Assembly: GCF_004343775.1 (NCBI RefSeq)
Contig: NZ_PTXL01000002.1
Coordinates: 124,001 to 188,000, forward strand
From: Burkholderia sp. SRS-46
GTDB lineage: Bacteria > Pseudomonadota > Gammaproteobacteria > Burkholderiales > Burkholderiaceae
Direction: 5' to 3'
Length of the DNA: 64,000 nucleotides
How positions within the stretch are numbered: the stretch's first letter is position 1; the number at the start of each line of letters is the position of its first letter. Position numbers and translations under genes: made by a program. Below the pieces are notes generated by a model. That model ran no database searches. It saw only the letters and a list, made by a program, of their open reading frames with translations, and was not told the DNA's origin. Shown here in pieces: positions 16,429 to 24,862 of this stretch.

Positions 16429-17196
16429 TCAATAGGACTTGCCGCCGACGGTCGCCGACTCCAGTTCGCGCGTGATGGCCTGCACCCCACTGTTATTGGC
16501 GACCGACTTGACCAGGCCGACGCCCGGCGCCAGCCAGTCGTCCGCGACCGTCGTGCCCGTCCACACCGGATTGGTCAGCTTCATGGTCACGTGATAATGG
16601 CAGGCATTGTTGAAGACCTTGCCGTTCTTAAGGGTCACCGTTTCGCGCGCGACGTACGTGCGCTCGGTCGTAATGCTCGTCGAGGCCCCGCCGGTCGGCA
16701 CGACCGGTGTATCTACGTAATTCACCGTTTCGCTTCCCGCGAGCCCGATCGTCTCGGCATACGGGGGCGTATTCACGTCGCGCAGCATCAAGGCTCCCGA
16801 ACGGAAGACTTCCGTGCCGTAGTACGTGCGCGCGCCGTTGCCGACCAGGAAGTAGCGATTGGTCTGGGTCGTCGCGCTGGGGGGCGTTTCGGCCTGCTGC
16901 GTCAGCGCGACGCCCAGGAACGTCGCCGGCGCGTAGGTCCGCGTGTAGATGCCGTTGTCGACCATCTGGCCTTGTGGCGGCGTTTGAATGTACACGTGCA
17001 GGTTCACGGTATCGCCTGGCTGATAGATCGGATCGCAGTCGAGATTCGACGCCGCTGTCGCCGTCGACGCCTGCGTCGGGCTTGCTCTGCCGATCGCCGC
17101 GGTCGGCGCGGACGAATCGTCGCCGCCTCCGCAGCCGGCCAGAACCAGAGCGGCCAGCGCCGCCATCGACCACCCCGCCATGTGCTGTTTCTTCAT
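16429..17196 (-). CDS. Hypothetical lipoprotein
   Basis: 255 residues from the ATG at 17196 (gaggg before it). The N-terminus is a clear lipoprotein signal (MKKQHMAGWSMAALAALVLAGC) followed by a Gly/Asp/Ser linker. The mature domain is rich in Thr, Val and Tyr and looks all-beta, with repeated short strands (for example TRTYAPATFLGVALTQ, RTYYGTEVFRSGALML) and only two Cys beyond the lipobox. I do not recognise the family. It is monocistronic and converges on the cupin gene. Confidence 0.7.
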   Translation of the reverse strand: MKKQHMAGWSMAALAALVLAGCGGGDDSSAPTAAIGRASPTQASTATAASNLDCDPIYQPGDTVNLHVYIQTPPQGQMVDNGIYTRTYAPATFLGVALTQQAETPPSATTQTNRYFLVGNGARTYYGTEVFRSGALMLRDVNTPPYAETIGLAGSETVNYVDTPVVPTGGASTSITTERTYVARETVTLKNGKVFNNACHYHVTMKLTNPVWTGTTVADDWLAPGVGLVKSVANNSGVQAITRELESATVGGKSY

Positions 17197-17562
17197 TTTT
17201 CCCTCGGAAGTCACGGTTATCCATGCGCTCGAACGGCGCTTCGCCGCTTTGATCGTATAGTAGGATGATTCGTCGAGCTAAAGGTATCCGTGCGTCTCGA
17301 TCTGGTGCCCTTTCGTCCCAGCACGTGCGCGTGGGGCCGTTCACGATCGGACGGCGCCCCTGCGCTGAATCCGCTGCGCATCGCCGCGTTCCCCCTCCCC
17401 GCGTTTCTGTAGCCGCTCCCTTCATTTCCGCGTCGCGCCGCCGCGCATCATGCGGCCCCGGCCCGCCCATCCGCGCCAGCCTTCGCGCTGCGCCTGACGC
17501 CGGTCAATTCCGTCGAAAACCCTGCCTTGAAATTAACTAACCCATCAATTAGCGTCGATTGC
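17197..17562. other. Intergenic region with divergent promoters
   Basis: 366 bases between the lipoprotein gene (leftward) and the TetR gene (rightward). The only pattern I can support is the TetR-type element at 17530-17553; the rest shows no credible gene. Confidence 0.6.
17530..17553. promoter_or_regulatory. Probable operator of the adjacent TetR regulator
   Basis: aattaactaacccatcaattag is an imperfect inverted repeat (ctaa and ttag arms) placed 10 bases before the TetR start. It is AT-rich against the surrounding DNA. Position suggests autoregulation of the exporter operon. Confidence 0.45.
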
Positions 17563-18246
17563 ATGAACGCGAAATCCGCCGTCCCGAAGCCGCGCGGGCG
17601 CCGCCCGTCGGTGGACGATTTCGACCTGCGCAACCACATGCTCGACGTCGCGACCGCGCTGTTCGCCGAGCGCGGCATCGCAGCCACGACGGTCGCGCAG
17701 ATCGCGGAGGCCGCCGGCGTCACGTCGGCGATGGTCCACTACTACTTCACGAATCGCGAGCAGTTGCTCGACGCGATCGTCGAGGAGCGTCTCGCGCAGG
17801 TGATCGCGTTCGTCTGGCGGCCCACCGAGCCGCGGCTCGAGAACGATCCGTTCGCGCTCGTCGGCGAACTCGTTGCGCGCTTCTTCGACGTGACCGACCG
17901 GATGCCGTGGCTGCCGTCGCTGTGGCTGCGCGAGATCGTCAACGAAGGCGGGCTGCTGCGCGAACGGATGGTCAAGCGGATCCCGCTCGAGCACATCGGC
18001 CGCTTCGCCGAACGCATCCGGCACGCGCAGCAGGCGGGCGTCGTGAATCCCGCGCTCGAGCCGGCGCTCCTGTTCCAGTCGATCATCGCGCTCGTCATGC
18101 TGCCGCTCGCGACCGCGAAGCTGTGGCACAGCGCGCGCGGCATGCCGCCGATCGATCGCGACGGGCTGCAACGGCACGTCGGCGCGCTGCTCGGTTGCGG
18201 GATGCAGCCTCCGCCACCCGCCCGCGCCACCGGGAGGCGATCGTGA
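17563..18246 (+). CDS. TetR-family regulator, CecR-like
   Basis: 227 residues from the ATG at 17563; an upstream in-frame TTG lies inside the operator-like repeat and is unlikely. The N-terminal helix-turn-helix is TTVAQIAEAAGVTSAMVHYYFTNRE. The C-terminal domain is of the type found in E. coli CecR (YbiH), and the gene order that follows (HlyD-type adaptor, ABC ATPase, ABC-2 permease) is that of cecR-ybhGFSR. I infer a repressor of this exporter operon that responds to a drug or other toxic compound. It overlaps the next gene by GTGA. Confidence 0.88.
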   Translation: MNAKSAVPKPRGRRPSVDDFDLRNHMLDVATALFAERGIAATTVAQIAEAAGVTSAMVHYYFTNREQLLDAIVEERLAQVIAFVWRPTEPRLENDPFALVGELVARFFDVTDRMPWLPSLWLREIVNEGGLLRERMVKRIPLEHIGRFAERIRHAQQAGVVNPALEPALLFQSIIALVMLPLATAKLWHSARGMPPIDRDGLQRHVGALLGCGMQPPPPARATGRRS

Positions 18247-19211
18247 CGGCCGGGCGCGCCGCCGTGTCGTTCGCGCTCGCCGCCGGCATCGCGCTGGCCG
18301 CCGGCTGCGGGCCGCGCACCGACGAGCACACGACCTACCAGGGCTACGTCGAAGGCGAATTCGTGTACCTGTCGTCGTCGCAATCCGGCACGCTCACGCA
18401 GCTCGCGGTGCAGCGCGGCCAGACGGTCGCCGCGAACGCGCCCGCGTTCGCGCTCGAAGCCGTCAACGAAACGGCCGCGCTGAGCCAGGCGCAGCACCAG
18501 CTCGCCGCCGCGCGGGCGCAGCTCGCGGACCTGCGCACCGGCAAGCGCCCGCCGGAGGTGAACGTGGCGAAGGCGCAGCTCGCGCAGGCCGCCGCCCAGG
18601 CCGGCAAGGCCGCCGAGCAATTGACGCGCGACGAGCGGCAGTACCAGGCCGGCGGCATCGCGAAGCAGCAGCTCGACGATTCGCGCGCGGCCGCGCAGAC
18701 CACCGCGGCCCAGGTGCGCGAACTGCAGAGCCAGGTGGACGTCGCGCGCCTGCCCGGCCGCGCGCAGCAGGTCACCGCGCAGGCCGCGCAGGTCGATGCC
18801 GCGCAGGCGGCGGTGGCCGAGGCGCAATGGAAGCTCGACCAGAAGCGCGTCGCCGCGCCGGCGGCCGGGCTCGTCTACGACACGCTGTACCGGCTCGGCG
18901 AATGGGTGCAGGCCGGCAGCCCGGTCGTGCAGATGCTGCCGCCGCAGAACCTGAAGGTGCGCTTCTTCGTGCCGGAGACCGCCGTCGCGACGCTCGCGCC
19001 CGGCCGCGCGGTCGAGATCCATTGCGACGGCTGCGCGGCCGACGTGCCCGCGCGCATCACCTACGTGTCGAGCGAGGCCGAGTACACGCCGCCCGTCATC
19101 TACAGCAACGAGAGCCGCACGAAGCTCGTGTTCATGGTCGAAGCCCGGCCGGCCGCCGCCGACGCGCCGAAGCTGCACCCGGGCCAGCCGGTCGCCGTGA
19201 GGATGCGATGA
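18243..19211 (+). CDS. HlyD-family membrane fusion protein of an ABC exporter (YbhG-like)
   Basis: 322 residues from a GTG that overlaps the regulator's stop codon. It opens with a membrane-anchoring or lipoprotein-type signal (ALAAGIALAAGC). A split biotinyl-lipoyl domain flanks a long Ala/Gln-rich coiled coil (about residues 80-200, rich in AQ repeats), followed by a beta-barrel domain (LKVRFFVPETAVATLAPG). It links the inner-membrane ABC exporter to the outer membrane channel encoded at the end of the operon. It overlaps the ATPase gene by ATGA. Confidence 0.91.
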   Translation: MTAGRAAVSFALAAGIALAAGCGPRTDEHTTYQGYVEGEFVYLSSSQSGTLTQLAVQRGQTVAANAPAFALEAVNETAALSQAQHQLAAARAQLADLRTGKRPPEVNVAKAQLAQAAAQAGKAAEQLTRDERQYQAGGIAKQQLDDSRAAAQTTAAQVRELQSQVDVARLPGRAQQVTAQAAQVDAAQAAVAEAQWKLDQKRVAAPAAGLVYDTLYRLGEWVQAGSPVVQMLPPQNLKVRFFVPETAVATLAPGRAVEIHCDGCAADVPARITYVSSEAEYTPPVIYSNESRTKLVFMVEARPAAADAPKLHPGQPVAVRMR

Positions 19212-20158
19212 ACGCGCCGCCCGCCCCGTACGCGATCGACGTCGACAAGCTGAACAAGCGCTTCGGCGACAAGCACGTGGTGAAGGACGTGTCGCTGCGC
19301 GTCGCGCGCGGCGAGATCTTCGGCTTTCTCGGGCCGAACGGCAGCGGCAAGACGACGTCGATCCGGATGATGTGCGGGCTGCTCACGCCCGATTCGGGCA
19401 GCGGCACCTGCCTCGGCTACGACATCGTGCACGACAGCGCGCAGATCAAGCGCCGCGTCGGCTACATGACGCAGCGCTTCTCGTACTGGGAAGACCTGTC
19501 GATCCGCGAGAATCTCGATTTCGTCGCGCGCGTCTACCAGATGCCCGACCGCAAGGCGGCCGTCGAACGCGCGCTGGACGCGCTCGGCCTGGCGAGCCGC
19601 GCGAGCCAGCTCACCGGCGCGCTGTCGGGCGGCTGGAAACAGCGGCTCGCGCTCGCCGCGTGCATGCTGCACGGCCCGGAGCTGCTGCTGCTCGACGAAC
19701 CCACCGCCGGCGTCGATCCGGCCGCGCGCCGCGATTTCTGGGAGGAACTGCACCGGCTCGCCGCGCAGGGCATCTCGGTGCTGGTCAGCACGCACTACAT
19801 GGACGAGGCCGAGCGCTGCCACAAGCTCGCGTACATCGCGTACGGCGAGCTGCTCGCGCAGGGCACGTCGGCGGAAATCGTCGCGTCGCAGGGGCTTGCG
19901 ACCTGGGCGATCACCGGCGAGCACCTGACGGCGCTGTCCGAGCGGCTGCGCGCGATGCCCGGCGTCGACCAGACGGTCGTGTTCGGCACCGCGCTGCACG
20001 TGAGCGGCCGCGACCGCCGCGCGCTCGACGCGAGCGTCGCGCAGGTCGCCGCCGACGCGTCGCTGCGGGTCGCGCCGATCGACACTGGCCTCGAGGACGT
20101 GTTCATCTACATGGTGGGCCGCCACGCGGCCGGCCCCGCCGGAGGCGCGCCGTCATGA
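19208..20158 (+). CDS. ABC transporter ATP-binding protein (YbhF-like, single domain)
   Basis: 316 residues with one nucleotide-binding domain: Walker A GPNGSGKTTS, signature LSGGWKQRLALA, Walker B LLLLDEPTAGVDP and the switch His in VSTHYMDEAERC. The C-terminal about 90 residues follow the pattern of drug-exporting DrrA/YbhF ATPases. E. coli YbhF carries two such domains in one chain; here there is only one, so the protein must dimerise. It is translationally coupled at both ends. Confidence 0.94.
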   Translation: MNAPPAPYAIDVDKLNKRFGDKHVVKDVSLRVARGEIFGFLGPNGSGKTTSIRMMCGLLTPDSGSGTCLGYDIVHDSAQIKRRVGYMTQRFSYWEDLSIRENLDFVARVYQMPDRKAAVERALDALGLASRASQLTGALSGGWKQRLALAACMLHGPELLLLDEPTAGVDPAARRDFWEELHRLAAQGISVLVSTHYMDEAERCHKLAYIAYGELLAQGTSAEIVASQGLATWAITGEHLTALSERLRAMPGVDQTVVFGTALHVSGRDRRALDASVAQVAADASLRVAPIDTGLEDVFIYMVGRHAAGPAGGAPS

Positions 20159-21309
20159 GCACGCCCGCCCGGTGGCACTGGTCGTTCTCGCTCGCGCGCT
20201 GGTGGAGCATCGTGCTGAAGGAGTTCCTGCAGCTGCGCCGCGACCGCGTGACGTTCGCGATGATCGTCGGCGTGCCGATCATCCAGCTCACGCTGTTCGG
20301 CTTCGCGATCAACACCGACCCGAAGCACCTGCCGACCGCGGTGATCGTCGCGGATGCGAGCCCGTTCACGCGCAGCTTCATTGCGGCGATGCGCAATTCG
20401 GCGTACTTCGACATCGTCGAAACGCTGCCCGACGAAGCGGCCGGCCGGCACGCGCTCGCGCGCGGCGACGTGCAGTTCGTGCTGACGGTGCCCGCCGATT
20501 TCTCGCGGCGGCTGCTGCGCGGCGAGCGGCCCGCGCTGCTCGTCGAGGCGGACGCGACCGACCCCGTGGCGACCGCCTCGGCGATCGGCGCGCTGCCGGG
20601 CCTCGTGCAGCCGGTCGCGGACAAGGACCTGACCGGCCCGCTCGCGCGCCTGAACGGCCGCCCGGCCGCGTTCGACGTGCGGCTGCATCGCCTCTACAAC
20701 CCGGAGGGCATCACGCAGTACAACGTCGTACCGGGGCTGATGGGCGTGATCCTGACGATGACGATGGTGATGATGACGGGCCTCGCGATCACGCGCGAAC
20801 GCGAGCGCGGCACGATGGAGAACCTGCTCGCGACGCCCGTGCTGCCGCTCGAGGTGATGACGGGCAAGATCGTGCCGTACGTGTTCATCGGGCTGATCCA
20901 GGTGTCGATCATCCTCGCGGCGGCGCGCTTCGTGTTCCAGGTGCCGTTCGTCGGCGGCGTGCTCGCGATCTACCTGTCCGCGCTGCTGTTCATCGCCGCG
21001 AACCTGACGGTCGGCATCACGCTGTCGTCGCTCGCGCAGAACCAGTTGCAGGCGATGCAGCTCGCGGTGTTCTACTTCCTGCCGAACATCCTGCTGTCGG
21101 GCTTCATGTTCCCGTTCGCGGGGATGCCGAAATGGGCGCAGTTCATCGGCAACCTGCTGCCGCTCACCTACTTCAACCGCCTCGTGCGCGGCATCCTGCT
21201 CAAGGGCAACGGCTGGGTCGACCTGTGGCCGTCGGTGTGGCCGGTCGCCGTGTTCACCGTGGTCGTGATGGCCGTCGCGCTGCGCTTCTACCGGCGCACG
21301 CTGGACTAG
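20155..21309 (+). CDS. ABC-2 type exporter permease (YbhS/YbhR-like)
   Basis: 384 residues: an N-terminal helix (about 30-50), a large periplasmic loop and five C-terminal helices, as in ABC-2 permeases. Family landmarks are LKEFLQLRRDRVTFAMIVGVPIIQL, ITRERERGTMENLLATPV and LSGFMFPFAGMPKWAQ. Only one permease gene is present where E. coli has two, so a homodimer is expected. The ATG overlaps the ATPase stop region. Confidence 0.94.
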   Translation: MSTPARWHWSFSLARWWSIVLKEFLQLRRDRVTFAMIVGVPIIQLTLFGFAINTDPKHLPTAVIVADASPFTRSFIAAMRNSAYFDIVETLPDEAAGRHALARGDVQFVLTVPADFSRRLLRGERPALLVEADATDPVATASAIGALPGLVQPVADKDLTGPLARLNGRPAAFDVRLHRLYNPEGITQYNVVPGLMGVILTMTMVMMTGLAITRERERGTMENLLATPVLPLEVMTGKIVPYVFIGLIQVSIILAAARFVFQVPFVGGVLAIYLSALLFIAANLTVGITLSSLAQNQLQAMQLAVFYFLPNILLSGFMFPFAGMPKWAQFIGNLLPLTYFNRLVRGILLKGNGWVDLWPSVWPVAVFTVVVMAVALRFYRRTLD

Positions 21310-21319
21310 GGGCGCCGCG

Positions 21320-22798
21320 ATGCCGCTCGTCCGCCGCCGGGTTCACGCCGCCTGCATCGCCGCCGCCATGGCGCTCGTGTCCGGCTGCGCGGTCGGGCCG
21401 GACTTCCGCACGCCGGCCGCGCCGCCGACGCAGCGCTATACGCGCGGCACGCCGCCCGCGACGACCGCGTCGGCCGGCGGCGCGGCCGGGAACGCGCAGA
21501 CCTTCGCCACCGCCGCGCACGCGACGCCGCGCTGGTGGACGCAGCTCGGCTCCGAGCCGCTGAACCGGCTGGTCGACGATGCGTTGCGGCGCAGCCCCAC
21601 CCTCGACGCGGCGCGCGCGAAACTCGACGAAGCGCGGCGAAACTATGTCGCGCAGGCCGGCGCGACGCAGTGGCCGAGCGTCGATGCGAAGCTGTCCGGC
21701 ACGCGCGAGAAAGTCGACACCGCCGCGTTCGGGCTGCCGGCCAACGTGCCGAACCCGGGGCCGTTCACGCTGTACAACGCGTCGGTCAGCGTGTCGTACG
21801 TGCTCGACGTGTTCGGCGGCAACCGGCGCGCGCTCGAGGCGCTGCGCGCGCAGGTCGACTACCAGTCGTACGAACTCGACGCGGCGCGCCTGACGCTGGC
21901 GGGCAACGTCGTCGCGACCGTCGTCCGGCGCGCGTCGCTCGCGCGGCAGATCGCGCTGACGCAACAGCTCGTCGATGCGCAGGCGCGCCAGTTGCGCATC
22001 GTCGAAGCGCGCCATGCGGCGGGCGGCGTGTCGGTGGCGGACGTGCACGCGCAGCGCACGCTGCTCGCGCAGACGCAGGCCTCGCTGCCACCGCTCGCCG
22101 CGCAGCGCGCGCAGGCCGACCACCAGCTCGCGATCCTGAGCGGCGTGCCCCCCGCGGAAGCGGACCTGCCGGACGTGCCGCTCGACGCGCTGTCGCTGCC
22201 CGGCACGCTGCCGGTCACGTTGCCGTCCACGCTCGCGCGCGAGCGGCCCGACATCCGCGCGGCCGAGGCGCTGCTGCATCAGGCGAGCGCGAACGTCGGC
22301 GTGGCGACGGCGAACCTGTATCCGCGCTTCGCGATCTCGGCCGGCGCGGGCTCGGAGCGCACGCGCATCGCCGACATCGTGAACGGCCTGAACATCTGGA
22401 GCGTCGGCCTGAACCTGACGCAGCCGCTGTTCCATGGCGGCGAACTGCGCGCGCGGAAACACGCGGCCGAGGCCGCGTACGACGCGGCGTTCGCCGATTA
22501 CCGGCAGACCGTGCTGCAGGCGCTGCAGCAGGTTGCGGATGCGATGCGCGCGGTCGAACAGGATGCGGCGGCGCTCCGGTCGCGCGACGAAGCGGCGCGC
22601 GAAGCGGACGCGAGCAACACGATTTCCGCGGCACGCTACGCGGCCGGCGGGCTCAGCGAATTCGGGCTGCTCGACGCGCAGCGGCAGGCGCTGCAGACGG
22701 CGCTCGACCGCACGCGCGCGCAGGCGGACCGGCTCGCCGACACGGCGGCGCTGTTTCAGGCGCTGGGGGGCAGCGGGATGGCGCCGGCGGCGCCGTAA
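21320..22798 (+). CDS. Efflux outer membrane lipoprotein, NodT family
   Basis: 492 residues with a lipobox (LVSGC) followed by AVGPDFRTP, the family opening. Two OEP repeats contain VSYVLDVFGGNRRALEAL and the C-terminal ARYAAGGLSEFGLLDAQRQ. It starts 11 bases after the permease gene, so this ABC exporter brings its own outer-membrane channel, which the E. coli ybhGFSR operon lacks. It is distinct in sequence from the channel at 537-2033. Confidence 0.93.
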   Translation: MPLVRRRVHAACIAAAMALVSGCAVGPDFRTPAAPPTQRYTRGTPPATTASAGGAAGNAQTFATAAHATPRWWTQLGSEPLNRLVDDALRRSPTLDAARAKLDEARRNYVAQAGATQWPSVDAKLSGTREKVDTAAFGLPANVPNPGPFTLYNASVSVSYVLDVFGGNRRALEALRAQVDYQSYELDAARLTLAGNVVATVVRRASLARQIALTQQLVDAQARQLRIVEARHAAGGVSVADVHAQRTLLAQTQASLPPLAAQRAQADHQLAILSGVPPAEADLPDVPLDALSLPGTLPVTLPSTLARERPDIRAAEALLHQASANVGVATANLYPRFAISAGAGSERTRIADIVNGLNIWSVGLNLTQPLFHGGELRARKHAAEAAYDAAFADYRQTVLQALQQVADAMRAVEQDAAALRSRDEAAREADASNTISAARYAAGGLSEFGLLDAQRQALQTALDRTRAQADRLADTAALFQALGGSGMAPAAP

Positions 22799-23160
22799 CG
22801 GTGATGCGCGCCGGCTGTGTTTCGGATCGATCGACCCGGCATGAAAAAGATGGCCCCGCCGGGCCGGGCAGCGGGGCCACGAAAGGCACGCCAGCCATAC
22901 GCGGCCGTTGTGCGCCGCGGCTTGCATGCCGCCACTTGAATGGGGAACTTGGGATCGCCACGTCCTTCGATGTCGGTAAGGAGAAGCGTAGCGGTGTTGC
23001 GCGGGCGCCTGAATGGACCGGACGTCACGCCTTTGGCACGGGAAAGACAGATCGGGGCGCGTCGCGCCGTAATCGCGAAGCGCGCACGACAATGCAAAAA
23101 GCCGGCCCGAAGGCCGGCTTTCGTCATTCCGGGTGCGGCGCTCGCGCGCGCCGCGCGGAA
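22799..23160. other. Intergenic region between exporter operon and porin
   Basis: 362 bases between convergent genes. It contains the porin terminator at 23096-23121. I see no credible coding sequence. Confidence 0.6.
23096..23121 (-). terminator. Rho-independent terminator of the porin gene
   Basis: Minus-strand reading gives a 7-bp GC stem (gccggcc / ggccggc) with a ttcg tetraloop, extended by A:T pairs and ending in five T. It lies 39 bases beyond the porin stop codon. Confidence 0.92.
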
Positions 23161-24357
23161 TCAGAAGCGGTGGATCATGCCGACGCCGACGGCGATCTGG
23201 TTCTGGCCAGCGCCTGCTGCCACGCCATCGCCGATCTGGGTCGTCGCGGAAACGATGTTGCCCTTGTTCAGCGTGTTGCCGCTGGCGTGCTGGTAAGCCT
23301 CGAGTGCGTACAGGCCGGTGCGCTTCGACAGGCTGTAGTACTGCGACAGCGTGACCTGGTGGTACTTGGCCGAGCTCGAGATGCCGTTCGACTGAGTCGC
23401 ACGCGTGTACGAATAGCCGGCCGCGAAGTCCCATTGCGGCGCCGCCTTCCAGTGCAGCACGGCACCTGCCGTGTTGAAGATCGCCGTGTTCTTGAACGCC
23501 GAACTCACACCCGGGATGTACTGGACGTTGGTGTACGACACCGACACGTCCCACGCCGGCGTGAACTGATAGCCGGCCGTCACACCGACGCGCTGCTGCG
23601 CTTGCGCCGTCTCGTAGCCCTTGTTGATCGCCGACACGGCCGGCTGGCCGCCGCTCGTGACCGTCGAGTTGTCGCCCCACGCGCCGCCGCCGAGCGTCGA
23701 GTTGTTGACGCGCTGGAAGCCGACCGCGATGCCTGCCGGGCCGTTCAGGTACTGGATCGCCGCGCTCCACGTCGAGCCGCGGTTCACGCTGCCCGCCACG
23801 CCACCGAACGAGTACGAGCCGCCGACCGTGAAGCCGTAGAACTTCGGCGACATGTAGACGAGGGAGTTGTTCGAGCGGTAGCTCGTATCCAGCGAGTCGA
23901 TATCACCCGGATGCGCACCGTAGGCGCCCGTCAGCCACGTCGTCGGGCTGTACGGCGACAGCAGCGTGTAGTACGCGGTGTACTGACGGCCGGCCGTCAG
24001 CGTACCGTATGCCGCATTGGTCAGGCCAACCCAGGCTTGACGGGTGAAGATGCCACCCGACCATTGCGACGCGCCGGTTGCGCTGTTCACGCCGGCTTCG
24101 AGCTGGAAGATCGCCTTCGTGCCGCCGCCGAGGTCTTCGCTGCCCTTCAGGCCGAAGCGGCTACCTGCCCACACGCCGCTGGACATCGAGAATTTCGAGT
24201 GGCCGCCGCTCGTCGCGCCGGTCGACGGTGCCGCGTTGTTCTGGTAAGCAAGACCGTTATCGACGATACCGTACAGGGTCACGCTGCTTTGAGCGTGGGC
24301 GGCGGTAGCGGCTGCAAGGCCAGCTGCCGTCATGGCGACAGCGACGCGCTTTTTCAT
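23161..24357 (-). CDS. Gram-negative porin (OmpC-like, Burkholderia type)
   Basis: 398 residues. A cleavable signal peptide ends at AAHAQS, and the mature protein begins SSVTLYGIVDNGLAY, the hallmark opening of betaproteobacterial trimeric porins. Alternating hydrophobic strands run to a C-terminal Phe (GVGMIHRF), which is needed for assembly by the Bam machinery. It is expected to form a 16-strand general diffusion pore. GGAG lies just before the ATG, and a strong terminator follows. Specificity and expression condition cannot be read. Confidence 0.96.
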   Translation of the reverse strand: MKKRVAVAMTAAGLAAATAAHAQSSVTLYGIVDNGLAYQNNAAPSTGATSGGHSKFSMSSGVWAGSRFGLKGSEDLGGGTKAIFQLEAGVNSATGASQWSGGIFTRQAWVGLTNAAYGTLTAGRQYTAYYTLLSPYSPTTWLTGAYGAHPGDIDSLDTSYRSNNSLVYMSPKFYGFTVGGSYSFGGVAGSVNRGSTWSAAIQYLNGPAGIAVGFQRVNNSTLGGGAWGDNSTVTSGGQPAVSAINKGYETAQAQQRVGVTAGYQFTPAWDVSVSYTNVQYIPGVSSAFKNTAIFNTAGAVLHWKAAPQWDFAAGYSYTRATQSNGISSSAKYHQVTLSQYYSLSKRTGLYALEAYQHASGNTLNKGNIVSATTQIGDGVAAGAGQNQIAVGVGMIHRF

Positions 24358-24848
24358 TGATTCTCCGTCCTCAAAGAATGAATTCTTATCTCGTGTGGTT
24401 CAGACACATGTGCGAGTACATGCGGACGCAATTCTGACGGATTACCGATTGTTTCCCAACACGCAGTGTCGGTCATCGTATGATCGGCGCAACGCGAAGG
24501 TTCACTAAGCAGTTACGCACTGCCCGCAACGGCATGGCCGGCGCGGCTTTCAGGCGTTTCCCAGTGAAAACCCTAGCTTTACATTTTTACGCGTGCAATC
24601 GTTTCCATCCGAGGTCGTCATACGCCCGTGCAAAGGATTCCACAGGTGAATCCGCGCCCGGTCGAAGGCTTCCTTACGCCGCGACCGCGGAGGATGACGG
24701 AACGATGTGACGGTGGTATTTCGGCACCCGAATCGTTGCGCCCGCGCGACGGCCGGCGTGCGCGCCACTCGCTCGGGACAGCGAACGGGCGCCCCGGGCG
24801 TTGCGCCAGGGGCGGCGCGCAGCCGGCGCCTTGACCTGAATCAACGAA
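24358..24848. other. Intergenic region upstream of the porin
   Basis: 491 bases between the porin start and the end of the synthase gene. The part next to the porin is relatively AT-rich (for example gataagaattcattc) and probably holds its promoter; cacatgtg near 24405 is a perfect 8-base palindrome. I see no gene. The three copies of aatcaacg at its right edge are described separately. Confidence 0.5.
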
Positions 24849-24862
24849 TCAACGAATCAACG
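24839..24862. repeat. 8-bp tandem repeat at the end of the synthase gene
   Basis: Three perfect copies of aatcaacg span the stop codon of the minus-strand synthase gene. Each copy contains tca, a stop on the minus strand. Because the unit is 8 bases long, the three copies close all three minus-strand frames. Confidence 0.85.

Noticed and set aside
22799..23095. Possible small gene between the exporter channel and the porin
   Set aside because: Open frames here lack ribosome-binding sites and protein features, and they overlap the porin terminator or the porin gene antisense.
24839..24862. Short repeats as a possible CRISPR or integration site
   Set aside because: Three contiguous 8-bp copies without spacers, no cas genes, no integrase and no flanking tRNA.
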